Assembly: GCF_900091515.1 (NCBI RefSeq)
Contig: NZ_LT607410.1
Location: 248,001 to 312,000 of the forward strand
Length of the DNA stretch: 64,000 nt
Direction: 5' to 3'
Source of the DNA: Micromonospora purpureochromogenes
GTDB lineage: Bacteria > Actinomycetota > Actinomycetes > Mycobacteriales > Micromonosporaceae
The notes below the pieces were generated by a model. That model searched no databases and was not told where the DNA came from. It saw only the letters and a program-made list of their open reading frames with translations. How positions within the stretch are numbered: position 1 is the first letter of the stretch; every line of letters begins with the position of its first letter. The position numbers and the translations under genes were made by a program. This document shows, piece by piece, positions 55,289 through 63,196 of this stretch.

Positions 55289-55992
55289 TCATTTTCGTGG
55301 ACGGGATCGATGGCAGCGGGAAGACCACCCTCATCAGACACCTTGCCGCTGCCCTCAACCGCAGTGGCACCGAAGCAGCCGCCTTCAGCCCACTGTGGCG
55401 TTACCTCCCCACGATCGCCGCCCCGGAACAATTCGCCTCTTGGGTCGTCAGCACCACAGGTATGGAAGTCGCCGAGCCGCTCATCGGGGCAATGATCGAG
55501 CGTCTCGACGACCTCCGCGGCCTGAGCGTCGGACAAAACCGCGTGCACCTGGTTGATCGGGGACCGAAAACCGTCTACGCATCTGCCCGCGCCCACGCCA
55601 GCGAACGACGCGCGGCACTCGAACCCCTACGGAAACGTCTGGCCGTCTCGGTCCGAGCACTCAACCACGTCCAACCGTGCATGGCAGTCGAACTCGGGGA
55701 AGGCGAGGAAGCGCTCAAAGTCGCCCTGCCGCGCCTCACGTCGTCTCAAACCGTGACGCCCCGATACCTGAGGTATTTACGATCTTTCGCCACAGAAATG
55801 CACACCGGCGGCGACTGGCCGGGACTGCCAACACAACGACTACACGTTTCCGGTCCGATCGAACTCAACTGTGCAGCGGTCATCGAGTCCCTCCGCCTTC
55901 CATCGGCCAGCAACGACGATCCGGCTTCTCCCTCCGTGACTCCTCGACTGGCTTGCGGAAGCGCCTCGACAACCCAAGCGGGACGATGCTGA
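55285..55992 (+). CDS. Thymidylate-kinase-like P-loop protein
   Basis: The 235-aa protein has VDGIDGSGKTTLIRHLA at the N-terminus and a DRG motif in HLVDRGPKTVYAS, the signature of thymidylate-kinase-like enzymes. It lacks the usual thymidine-binding region in recognisable form, so substrate specificity is unclear. The last 35 residues lose codon bias and look disordered, so the true end may have moved by frameshift. It overlaps the Nudix-fusion gene by four bases and is the last member of the six-gene operon. Confidence 0.85.
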   Translation: MIIFVDGIDGSGKTTLIRHLAAALNRSGTEAAAFSPLWRYLPTIAAPEQFASWVVSTTGMEVAEPLIGAMIERLDDLRGLSVGQNRVHLVDRGPKTVYASARAHASERRAALEPLRKRLAVSVRALNHVQPCMAVELGEGEEALKVALPRLTSSQTVTPRYLRYLRSFATEMHTGGDWPGLPTQRLHVSGPIELNCAAVIESLRLPSASNDDPASPSVTPRLACGSASTTQAGRC

Positions 55993-56342
55993 TCATCGGC
56001 AACGTCTACGGTGAGTCCATGGCACACCCGCTCGCGCTGACGCCGCGGCTCATTGAGGAGCGCGACGACCTGATGGTGTGCCGGCCGCCGTTCAAGGCGC
56101 ACTTCACCTTCGGTGCCAGGGTCGACCACGCGAGCACCAACGGCAACGCCGACCGGCTGCTCCGCGTACCGGCCACTACAGCGGCACAAGCGCCCCTGGA
56201 CGACGGCCGGAGTTCTCGGTCCAGCATCGCCGCCAAACGGCGAGCGTCCGCGGCGCCGACCGCCGAACTCGGCCGAAGCAGCCGGCGACCTCCGCGAATC
56301 CGTACGGGCAGCAGTGCTTTTGGGTAGCTGGGACCGACCGGC
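55993..56342. other. Gap with an uncertain ORF after the six-gene operon
   Basis: A frame from 55986 to 56327 begins MLIIGNVYGESMAHPLALTP and continues EERDDLMVCRPPFKAHFTFG with fairly ordered composition, then loses coding character from about 56170. It may be a small gene, or the last part of a longer protein cut by frameshift. No ribosome-binding site supports it. The other frames look random. I make no function call. Confidence 0.3.
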
Positions 56343-57125
56343 ATGAGTCAGCGCAGGCCCGCCGAGGCGCCATTGCCGCCCCTGCGGAGGGAAGCTGCGC
56401 CGTTGACAGCCGTGGTTGAAGCCCGTGCGGCCTGGCTCGCTGCCACCGTCGACGTGCTACAGCAGCGGCGATTCGTGGACGCGGCATGGCTCGTGGGATC
56501 CCTCGGGCGCGGCAGCGCCGACCCGTACAGCGACGTCGACCTCGTCGTGGCCGTCGACGACACCACACCGCAGGACGTATTCGATGACCCGGTCGCCGGC
56601 CTGCGGTTGCCCGGCCCGGCGCTGTTCACCAGAGGCAAACCCCGCAACGCCCCAGCCGGCGGCGGCTACCTGACCGCGTGCGTCGAGCTGGCCACCTTGC
56701 CCGTCCTGGTCGATCTTTACCTGTGGCCCACCGCCACCGCCGCCCTCCCCGCCGACGGTCGGCTCCTGCTGCACCGCACGCCACCACCGCCGCGCACCGA
56801 CTTGGCGTTCATGCCGCTACTGGACCGGCACCGCACCCCGGACACCACCGGCGCCGACCCGAACCACCCGGCCAGCTTTCTGATGCTGGTGCAGCTGGCC
56901 GCCAAGTACCTCGCCCGCGGTGACCAACCACGCCATGCCGCCATCACCCGACATCTGGATCTTCCATCCGGCGCCGACACCGTCATGCTGCGGCAGATCC
57001 TCGACGAGCGCATCGAACCGGCCGCCGCCCGGCAGTTGCGTCCCGCCATCGCCGCGGCCCACCGCCTCCTCGACCTTGTCGACACCGTCATCGGCGGCGC
57101 ACTGCCGCGGGACGACCCCTCGTGA
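56343..57125 (+). CDS. Nucleotidyltransferase-domain protein
   Basis: The 260-aa protein has the nucleotidyltransferase signature AAWLVGSLGRGSADPYSDVDLVVAV near residue 60 (GSLGRGS...SDVD), then a helical C-terminal half rich in Arg/Leu. This matches minimal NTase domains like aminoglycoside adenylyltransferases, although the family is broad. The substrate is unknown. It lies just downstream of the six-gene operon and may extend its chemistry. Confidence 0.82.
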   Translation: MSQRRPAEAPLPPLRREAAPLTAVVEARAAWLAATVDVLQQRRFVDAAWLVGSLGRGSADPYSDVDLVVAVDDTTPQDVFDDPVAGLRLPGPALFTRGKPRNAPAGGGYLTACVELATLPVLVDLYLWPTATAALPADGRLLLHRTPPPPRTDLAFMPLLDRHRTPDTTGADPNHPASFLMLVQLAAKYLARGDQPRHAAITRHLDLPSGADTVMLRQILDERIEPAAARQLRPAIAAAHRLLDLVDTVIGGALPRDDPS

Positions 57126-57192
57126 GATGGGCCGGGGCGGTTCGTGACGATCAACAATCCACCGGCCGTGTGAGGGCGTAGCGTTCGCCATC

Positions 57193-57936
57193 ATGTCCGA
57201 CCTGCCGCTCGCGTCCGCGTTCACGGTCTTCGACGGGCATGATTCCGGCTGCTTGTCCTACGGCGTCGAGTCCGGCGGGCGTCGCTGGTTCGTGAAGAAG
57301 GCCACCACGCCGCAGGCCCGGCTTTCGCTGGACCGGGCTATCCGCCTGCACGCGGCGGTTGAGCACGTGGCGATCGTCCGTCCCGAGCGGGTCCTCGACG
57401 GTCCCGACGGGCTGACACTGGTGTACCCGTGGCACGACGGCAACGTGCTCAACCACGCCACCCGGAACGGCTCGGACCGTACCGCGCTGGCCCGTTTCCA
57501 GCGGCTTCCGCTTCCGGAGGTCGCGGCGGCTGTCGACGCGATCCTCGACGCGCACGTGGCCGTCACGGCTGCGGGCTTCGTAGCCGTCGATCTGTACGAC
57601 GGCTGCCTTCTGTACGACTTCGACGCCCGCCGGATGCGACTGATCGACCTGGACGAGTACCGACTCGGACCTTTCGTCCTCGACGCCGACCGTCTCCCCG
57701 GCTCGCGCCGATACATGGCCCCCGAAGAGTTCGTCCGCGGCGCGGTCATCGATCAGCGCACCACCGTGTACACCCTCGGCCGCGCGATCCACCAGCTGCT
57801 CGACTCCCCCGACGGCTGGCGGGGATCCCCGGCGCAGGAGATGCTGACGACGCGCGCGACCCGCGCGATGCCCGCCGACCGGTACCCCGACGTGGCGAGC
57901 CTGACGGCGGCGTGGCGCTCCACGTGGACGCCGTAA
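57193..57936 (+). CDS. Divergent protein-kinase-like protein
   Basis: The 247-aa protein resembles a small kinase fold. A lysine lies in RRWFVKKATTP (ATP-binding strand), and GLTLVYPWHDGNVL occupies the hinge. The usual HRD loop is replaced by GFVAVDLYDGCLLYDFD, with the metal-binding Asp in MRLIDLDEYRLG. An APEE-like YMAPEEF follows. Changed motifs suggest specialised specificity or reduced activity. It starts at ATG 57193, 67 bases after the nucleotidyltransferase. Confidence 0.72.
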   Translation: MSDLPLASAFTVFDGHDSGCLSYGVESGGRRWFVKKATTPQARLSLDRAIRLHAAVEHVAIVRPERVLDGPDGLTLVYPWHDGNVLNHATRNGSDRTALARFQRLPLPEVAAAVDAILDAHVAVTAAGFVAVDLYDGCLLYDFDARRMRLIDLDEYRLGPFVLDADRLPGSRRYMAPEEFVRGAVIDQRTTVYTLGRAIHQLLDSPDGWRGSPAQEMLTTRATRAMPADRYPDVASLTAAWRSTWTP

Positions 57937-57986
57937 TGGACAAGGTGGTCCGGTAAGGAGCGCGGGAGTTGTCGTAGGGTGCTGCG

Positions 57987-58298
57987 GTGGGTGCACTCAG
58001 CCGGGCCGAGTTGGACGCGTTGGTCGACGAGGCGACGGTCGACGCCTACAACGATGACGAGCAGTTGACCGGCCTGTACACGCTAATCGAGGAGCACCTG
58101 GCGGTGCCGTTCACGACACGGGTTCTGGGTGTTGAGGTGGTGGTGCGGCGGGTTGACCTGCGCCACGGCGCAGTGGTTGCGGTCTGCCACCGAGGGCGAG
58201 TCCGTCAGGCGATCGGCATCCTCGATCTTCCACTGCCGGAGCCGTCACCGGCCGGCACGGAGTGGGTCGAGGCGGACCGGCACTGGGTGAACGGATGA
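57987..58298 (+). CDS. Conserved small protein (annotated elsewhere as calcium-binding)
   Basis: The 103-aa protein begins with an acidic helix, SRAELDALVDEATVDAYNDD, continues VPFTTRVLGVEVVVRRVDLR and ends in a beta-rich part with ILDLPLPEPSP. Relatives in actinobacteria are often named calcium-binding, a name whose basis I cannot verify. A GTG start at 57987 is used. It is probably co-transcribed with the next gene 24 bases away. Confidence 0.7.
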   Translation: MGALSRAELDALVDEATVDAYNDDEQLTGLYTLIEEHLAVPFTTRVLGVEVVVRRVDLRHGAVVAVCHRGRVRQAIGILDLPLPEPSPAGTEWVEADRHWVNG

Positions 58299-58322
58299 TC
58301 CTCGTGGCGAAGGTGACCAACG

Positions 58323-59459
58323 GTGAGTGAGTACCAGTACTACGAGTTCGTGGCGGTCGACCGGCCGTTGACCTCGGTGCAGCAGCGTGAGTTGCGGGCG
58401 TTGTCTACGCGGGCGCGGATCACCTCGTCGAGTTTCGTCAACGACTACCAGTGGGGTGACCTGAAGGGCGACCCGCGGGAGTGGATGCAGCGGTATTTCG
58501 ACGCGTTCCTGTACCTGGCGAACTGGGGCACGCACCGCGTTGCGCTGCGACTGCCGGTCGCGGTGTTGGACCCGGGGACGGCGGCGGAGTACTGCGTCGG
58601 GAAGTCGGCCTGTTCGTGGGCGACCCGCACCCACGTGATCCTCGACCTGCACAGTGAGGACGAGGACGGCGACGAGGAGTACGACGGTGGGGGCCACCTT
58701 GCCGCGATCCTTCCCGCCCGGGCGGAGTTGGCCGTCGGCGATCGGCGGCTGCTGTACCTGGCGTGGCTGCTGTGCGTACAGAATCGGGAGCTGGCCGACG
58801 ACGAGCCGGAACCGCCCGTCCCGCCTGGTCTTGGGGACCTGTCCGGGCCGCAGCGCGCCCTGGTCGACTTCCTGCGGCTGGACCCGGACCTGCTCGACGT
58901 GGCGGCCGAGGCGAGCACGCCGCTGAAAAAGCAGACGCCGTCGGCGGCGACGCTGCTCCGCTGGGTAAAGACGCTGCCCGAGCCGGAGAAGAACGACCTT
59001 GTCGTACGGCTGATGCGCGGCGACGACTCGCACCTGCGCTCGGAACTGCTGGCGCGCTTCCACGGGCCGGCCTCGAACGAGAGCACCGGCGCCGGACGCA
59101 CCGCCGGGGAGTTGTTGGCCGCCGCGGACGAACGCTGGTCACGACGGCAGCAGCTCGCCCAGCAGCGCGAGGCGGCCGAGCGGGAGCGCCGGGAGCGGGC
59201 GGCTGCCGCTGCCCGCGAGCAGCGGCTGAACGCGCTCGCCGGACGGCAGGAGCAGGAGTGGCAGCGGGTGGCGGTGATGATCGAGACGAAACGACGGAAG
59301 GAGTACGACGCCGCCATCGTCCTGCTGTGCGACCTGAAGGCGCTGGCCGATCGAGACGGTGACGCCGAGGCGTTCCGGCAGCGGGTGCTGCAGTTGCGGG
59401 AGCGGCACGCGCGTAAGCCGAGCCTGCTGGACCGGCTCGACCGGGCCCGGCTCGGCTGA
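58323..59459 (+). CDS. Conserved hypothetical protein, long coiled-coil tail
   Basis: The 378-aa protein starts MSEYQYYEFVAVDRPLTSVQ, a stretch I associate with a conserved actinobacterial protein of unknown function. The first 250 residues are ordered. From about residue 260 it is a charged helix (QQLAQQREAAERERRERAAA) with coiled-coil character. No enzymatic motif or membrane segment is visible. The start GTG at 58323 lies 24 bases after the small gene, so these are likely an operon. Convergent with the TOTE helicase gene, which ends 17 bases away. Confidence 0.75.
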   Translation: MSEYQYYEFVAVDRPLTSVQQRELRALSTRARITSSSFVNDYQWGDLKGDPREWMQRYFDAFLYLANWGTHRVALRLPVAVLDPGTAAEYCVGKSACSWATRTHVILDLHSEDEDGDEEYDGGGHLAAILPARAELAVGDRRLLYLAWLLCVQNRELADDEPEPPVPPGLGDLSGPQRALVDFLRLDPDLLDVAAEASTPLKKQTPSAATLLRWVKTLPEPEKNDLVVRLMRGDDSHLRSELLARFHGPASNESTGAGRTAGELLAAADERWSRRQQLAQQREAAERERRERAAAAAREQRLNALAGRQEQEWQRVAVMIETKRRKEYDAAIVLLCDLKALADRDGDAEAFRQRVLQLRERHARKPSLLDRLDRARLG

Positions 59460-59476
59460 ATGCGAGCGGGGGACGG

Positions 59477-61855
59477 TCAGCTGCCACTGCCGGCGATGGC
59501 GGTGAAGCCGAGTTGGGTGTAGGACCGGGATCGCTTGCGCCACATGGCGGCAAGGACCCCGACGCGTTCGTCGACGTAGTCGTGGACCTCGACGGTGGTC
59601 TTGCCGGGGTGGGCGCGCAGGATCCGGCCGACGTACTGCACCATGCTGCCCTTGAACGCGACGGGATGGGCCAGGAACAGTGTGTCCAGCTTCGGGCAGT
59701 CGTAGCCTTCACCGACGTACTTGTCGGTCGCCACAACCAGCAGTGGTGGTCCGTCGGCGGGCGGGTTGGCGAGGAAGGCGAGTACCTGCTTGAGGTCTTT
59801 GGCCTTGCGGGTGGCGTAAAGCAGGTGGGGCTCGTGGCCGAGGTCGCGTAGCCGCTGCCCGAGGGCTTCGACGTGGGCGGTCTGCCGGGTCAGGACCAGG
59901 CAGTTGCGGCCGCGGGCGAGGGCGGCGTGTACGTCCTGGCTGACCTGCTCGTTGCGGGTGTCGTCGGCGACCAGGCCGCCGAACACCACCGAGGTGATCG
60001 CCCCGGGCTTGGTGGTGTCGGCGTCGGCGGGCAACGCGAAGTCGGTGTGGTGGATGTGCAGGCCACGGTGCAGCGCCTCCGGGTCACCCTTGTCGATCAT
60101 CGGGATCGTGTGCCGCTTCGGGCCGCAGTGCATGAAAATGACCGGCCCGAGACCGTCGCGGCGGTAGGCGGTGGCGGTCAGGCCGACCCATCGGCGGGCG
60201 GGGATGCGGCGGACTGCCTTCTCGATGGTGGGTGCGCCCGCATGATGGGCTTCGTCGACGATGACCAGCCCGTACCCGCCCAGCCGCTGCGCGGCGTCAT
60301 CCATGCGCGCGACGGTCTGGATCATGGCCAGGTCGATGTACCCGGTGGGCTTGGTCTTCCCGCCGCCGATCTGCCCGATTTGAGCAGGCTCGACGTCGAG
60401 GACGGCAGTGAGGCGGTCCCGCCACTGGTCCATCAGCGGAGCCCGATCCACCAACACGAGGGTAGGCGTGCGGTGGTGCGCGATCAGCGCGCAGCCCATG
60501 ACGGTCTTACCTGATCCCGGCGGGGCTTCCAGCACGCCATGCTCGTGACGGGCGAGATCGGCGACCGCAGCGGGCTGACGGTCGCGCAACGTCGCGGTGA
60601 ACGTCACGTCGATGGGCGGCGGGTCTGCGCGCCGGTCGGTGATGTCCAGCCGGCTGCCGGCCTGCGCCACCAGATCGGCGGCCTTGTCCGCCATCGCCCG
60701 AGGCAGGTACAGGAACTCCAGATCCTCCGTGTAGCAGCGCACGAAACGCGGAGTGTTCCAGTTCGACAACCGCAGGTTCTCGTTCTTGTAGAACTCCGGG
60801 TTGGCCAACGACGCGGCGTGCTTGAGCGAAGCCAGCAGCGACGCGGGCAGCCCGGCCCGGCGGATCGCGAGCATCCCCGCCCACTCGGCATGAACCACGG
60901 CCGGCGCCGCCACTTCGGGACGCAGCGCCGACCGGAACAACACCGCTTCCGGGCCGACCGCAACCGGCCGCAACTCCGCGACCAATTGCCGTACGTCGGC
61001 CAGGCCAAGGCGGCCGACACCCGCGAGAATCGCCCACTGATCGGGGTACGGGGTGAACGTCTCCGGGTCTACGAAGACCGTCGTTCCGACGTCGCGGCAC
61101 TGCTTCTGCAACGGCAACGCGATCAGGTTGCCCAGCCCCTCACCCTTCGCCGGCAGATGGTCCTGCGCAGGGAAGAACCGGTCGTAACTGTCCAACCCGA
61201 GCTCCCCGCGGACAGCCATCGCCTCACGCAGCAACCCGAACCCCAACGCCCGCGCCTCCAGCGCCGGCACCGGCTCAGAGAAGAAGACCCACACATGCGC
61301 GCCCTGCCCCGAGCGGGAAACCTCGACCGCCGTCGGAACGCCGGCGGTGTCGGCGGCCTGGACGTACGCCTGGGCGTCGAGCTGCCACTGCTCGCCATCG
61401 AAATCACAGACGAGAAGCCGACACGAGTCATCGGCCAGCATCGGGTACAGCCCGATGCTGATCCGCCCGGACAGGTGGTCGTGCAGCACCGCGTCGGTCA
61501 ACGGACGGTACCGGCGGGCCTCCTTCGCCTCCTGCCACGTCTGCCCCGGCACCCGCTCCAACTGCGGGTACCAGCCCTTGCGGCCATCCTTCTCCCACCG
61601 CTGGGCGTACACGTCGTCGCGCCCGACGAACAGGGAGCGGAACAACGCCACCCGCTCCATCGCGAGCCGCTCCGCAGCACCGGCCGATCGGCTGGCGACC
61701 GGCTGATCCTGAGTCGTCGCACCAGCGGCCAGCGGCAGCAGCCGAGCAACGTCAGCTCGCAAGGCGGCCAGCTCCGCGCGAAGCACCTCCAACTCCTCCG
61801 CGCAGCGGCAGGCGCAGTCAGTACTGGCAGGACTGGTCGATGTCGCCGTCACCAC
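59477..61855 (-). CDS. TOTE-type primase-helicase (archaeo-eukaryotic primase plus SF2 helicase)
   Basis: The 792-aa protein has an N-terminal archaeo-eukaryotic-type primase-like domain: FRSLFVGRDDVYAQRWE, then RLLVCDFDGEQW and AVEVSRSGQGAHVWVFF, which are the DxD and SGxGxH motifs. A superfamily 2 helicase follows at about residues 420-780: LEAPPGSGKTVMGCALI, LVIVDEAHHAG, LTATAYRR and QYVGRILRAHPG. This fusion is the core of TOTE conflict systems described by Aravind and colleagues. GTG 61855 is used; TTG 61867 is in frame. Such genes are thought to act in genome conflict or repair; no other TOTE component is seen nearby. Confidence 0.9.
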   Translation of the reverse strand: MVTATSTSPASTDCACRCAEELEVLRAELAALRADVARLLPLAAGATTQDQPVASRSAGAAERLAMERVALFRSLFVGRDDVYAQRWEKDGRKGWYPQLERVPGQTWQEAKEARRYRPLTDAVLHDHLSGRISIGLYPMLADDSCRLLVCDFDGEQWQLDAQAYVQAADTAGVPTAVEVSRSGQGAHVWVFFSEPVPALEARALGFGLLREAMAVRGELGLDSYDRFFPAQDHLPAKGEGLGNLIALPLQKQCRDVGTTVFVDPETFTPYPDQWAILAGVGRLGLADVRQLVAELRPVAVGPEAVLFRSALRPEVAAPAVVHAEWAGMLAIRRAGLPASLLASLKHAASLANPEFYKNENLRLSNWNTPRFVRCYTEDLEFLYLPRAMADKAADLVAQAGSRLDITDRRADPPPIDVTFTATLRDRQPAAVADLARHEHGVLEAPPGSGKTVMGCALIAHHRTPTLVLVDRAPLMDQWRDRLTAVLDVEPAQIGQIGGGKTKPTGYIDLAMIQTVARMDDAAQRLGGYGLVIVDEAHHAGAPTIEKAVRRIPARRWVGLTATAYRRDGLGPVIFMHCGPKRHTIPMIDKGDPEALHRGLHIHHTDFALPADADTTKPGAITSVVFGGLVADDTRNEQVSQDVHAALARGRNCLVLTRQTAHVEALGQRLRDLGHEPHLLYATRKAKDLKQVLAFLANPPADGPPLLVVATDKYVGEGYDCPKLDTLFLAHPVAFKGSMVQYVGRILRAHPGKTTVEVHDYVDERVGVLAAMWRKRSRSYTQLGFTAIAGSGS

Positions 61856-61949
61856 CCCATTGAACAAGCCGCCGACGCGCTACCTCAGATACGGCACGGG
61901 CTCACTTGCGCCGCTTGGCCTCCTTCACCGGCGACCGTAGGCTTGTTTC

Positions 61950-62138
61950 GTGGTGTCAGTGATCGAGACAGTAGGGCGTATCGTCGTTGTCGCGATCTTG
62001 CTGACCCTCGTGGTGCTCATGGTGCTCACTCTGTTGAAGCCACGAAACTCCCGGTCCGATGACGGCCCCCTTGATCACCCCCTTCAACCTCCGCCGGACG
62101 GAGGCGCCGGCGGCGATGCAGGTGGCAGTGGGAACTAG
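61950..62138 (+). CDS. Small single-pass membrane protein (62 aa)
   Basis: The protein has one transmembrane segment, VGRIVVVAILLTLVVLMVLTLL, followed by a Gly/Pro/Asp-rich tail. The GTG start at 61950 has no strong ribosome-binding site. It diverges from the TOTE gene, and its function is unknown. Confidence 0.5.
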   Translation: MVSVIETVGRIVVVAILLTLVVLMVLTLLKPRNSRSDDGPLDHPLQPPPDGGAGGDAGGSGN

Positions 62139-62317
62139 TTCAAGCGGCCACGTAGATCGCCAGTTGGAACAGCAGGTTCAAGCAGTCGTGATGCCCTGAA
62201 TGCCTGCGAGCGGCGGCCGGCCAAATCACATCTCGAGCCTGGTGCGCGCAACGGCTACTGGCCCGCCAGCACGGAACCCACACCCCAGGATCGCGGTGCA
62301 GCGCTACCCTGACCGCC

Positions 62318-62731
62318 GTGACGACGATCGAGCAGCTTGAGCGGGAGATTTCGCCCGATCCCGGTCCGAACGCCACCTCCCTCGCCAGGCGCTGTACCGA
62401 CCTGCGACGTAAGCCATTGGTTGAGCTCACGGTCGAAGATCTGCGCATCATGCTCGGGCAAGAAATTGGAGTGCCCGCCTTGCTGCCTCGTGCGGTACAA
62501 GTCCTGCTCCACGATCCGTTGGCTAAGGGCGACTACTACCCCGGCGACCTGCTTTCCAACGTGCTGCAACTACCTGACACGGCGTGGTCGGGCCTACAAG
62601 CGGAGCGGAAGCGGCTGGCCTCTGTTTTGGCTGAGCTCGTTGCCGGTCCCCCGTTCTCCGACCCTGACCTTCGGCCTCGCGACCCGGACCGGCTTCTCCG
62701 TGACACCATGGTGCGGTTTCTTGGTCGATGA
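62318..62731 (+). CDS. CdiI-like (CdiI_3) immunity protein
   Basis: The 137-aa protein resembles contact-dependent growth inhibition immunity proteins: NATSLARRCTDLRRKPLVEL, VEDLRIMLGQEIGVPALLPRA, LLHDPLAKGDYYPGDLLSNVL, the highly conserved block of that family. Immunity proteins neutralise a matching toxin domain; none is encoded here. GTG 62318 is the likely start. It may protect against a neighbour's toxin, or be an orphan left after toxin loss. Confidence 0.78.
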   Translation: MTTIEQLEREISPDPGPNATSLARRCTDLRRKPLVELTVEDLRIMLGQEIGVPALLPRAVQVLLHDPLAKGDYYPGDLLSNVLQLPDTAWSGLQAERKRLASVLAELVAGPPFSDPDLRPRDPDRLLRDTMVRFLGR

Positions 62732-63037
62732 GAGCGGGATCTACTCGTCGGGCAGTGGACCGTCCAGCCTTCCCCCGAACCGGCAAAGGTGAAGGCCAAC
62801 GAGCAGGCCGCGCCGGGATAATGGGTGCTCCAGGGGGTGCTCGGATGTTCCGATGCCGGATGGACTCACGGCACGGTTCCTGGATTCGCACCCCCGCCGG
62901 CCACCTATCGCGACGTCACGCGAGGCAGGCACGGCGCGGACCAGCGCAAATGCGGCCGGACGACGTGCCCCGACTCCGGACAGCAGGACGCGAACCGATC
63001 ACTGACATGAGTCGGTGCCTTTTGTCTCGTTCTGCGC
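62732..63037. other. Gene-free stretch before the tRNA-Lys scar
   Basis: No gene is supported in these ~300 bases. Short frames have poor codon bias and no ribosome-binding site. It separates the immunity gene from the attachment site. Confidence 0.4.
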
Positions 63038-63080
63038 ACTTTTAATCCATAGGTTCAGGGTTCGAGTCCCTGGCGGCCCA
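63038..63080 (+). other. 3' half of tRNA-Lys: probable attachment-site scar
   Basis: ACTTTTAATCC (anticodon loop and right side of the stem for Lys UUU), then CAGGG-TTCGAGT-CCCTG (intact T-arm) and GCGGCCC plus A, match the 3' half of a tRNA-Lys. No D-arm or left acceptor strand lies upstream, and CCA is not encoded. This is the duplicated end left by integration into a tRNA-Lys gene. A tyrosine integrase ends 117 bases downstream. Its T-stem differs by compensatory changes from the intact tRNA-Lys at 42042, so it derives from another allele. Confidence 0.85.
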
Positions 63081-63096
63081 CTCTCCCGCAGGTCAG

Positions 63097-63135
63097 CGGC
63101 CCCGATCGGGGTCGCTTTTGCCGCGATCGGGGCCG
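63097..63135. terminator. Hairpin after the tRNA-Lys fragment
   Basis: CGGCCCCGATCG pairs with CGATCGGGGCCG around a short loop. This may be the original tRNA terminator carried along with the tRNA 3' end. Confidence 0.55.
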
Positions 63136-63196
63136 GTACAGCAGCGAAGTACAGCAGTAGCCGCCTACAGACTTGATGACGTGAACGAATCACGGC

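Noticed and set aside
63038-63080. Functional tRNA gene
   Set aside because: Only the 3' half is present. The D-arm and left acceptor strand are absent upstream, so it cannot fold as a tRNA.
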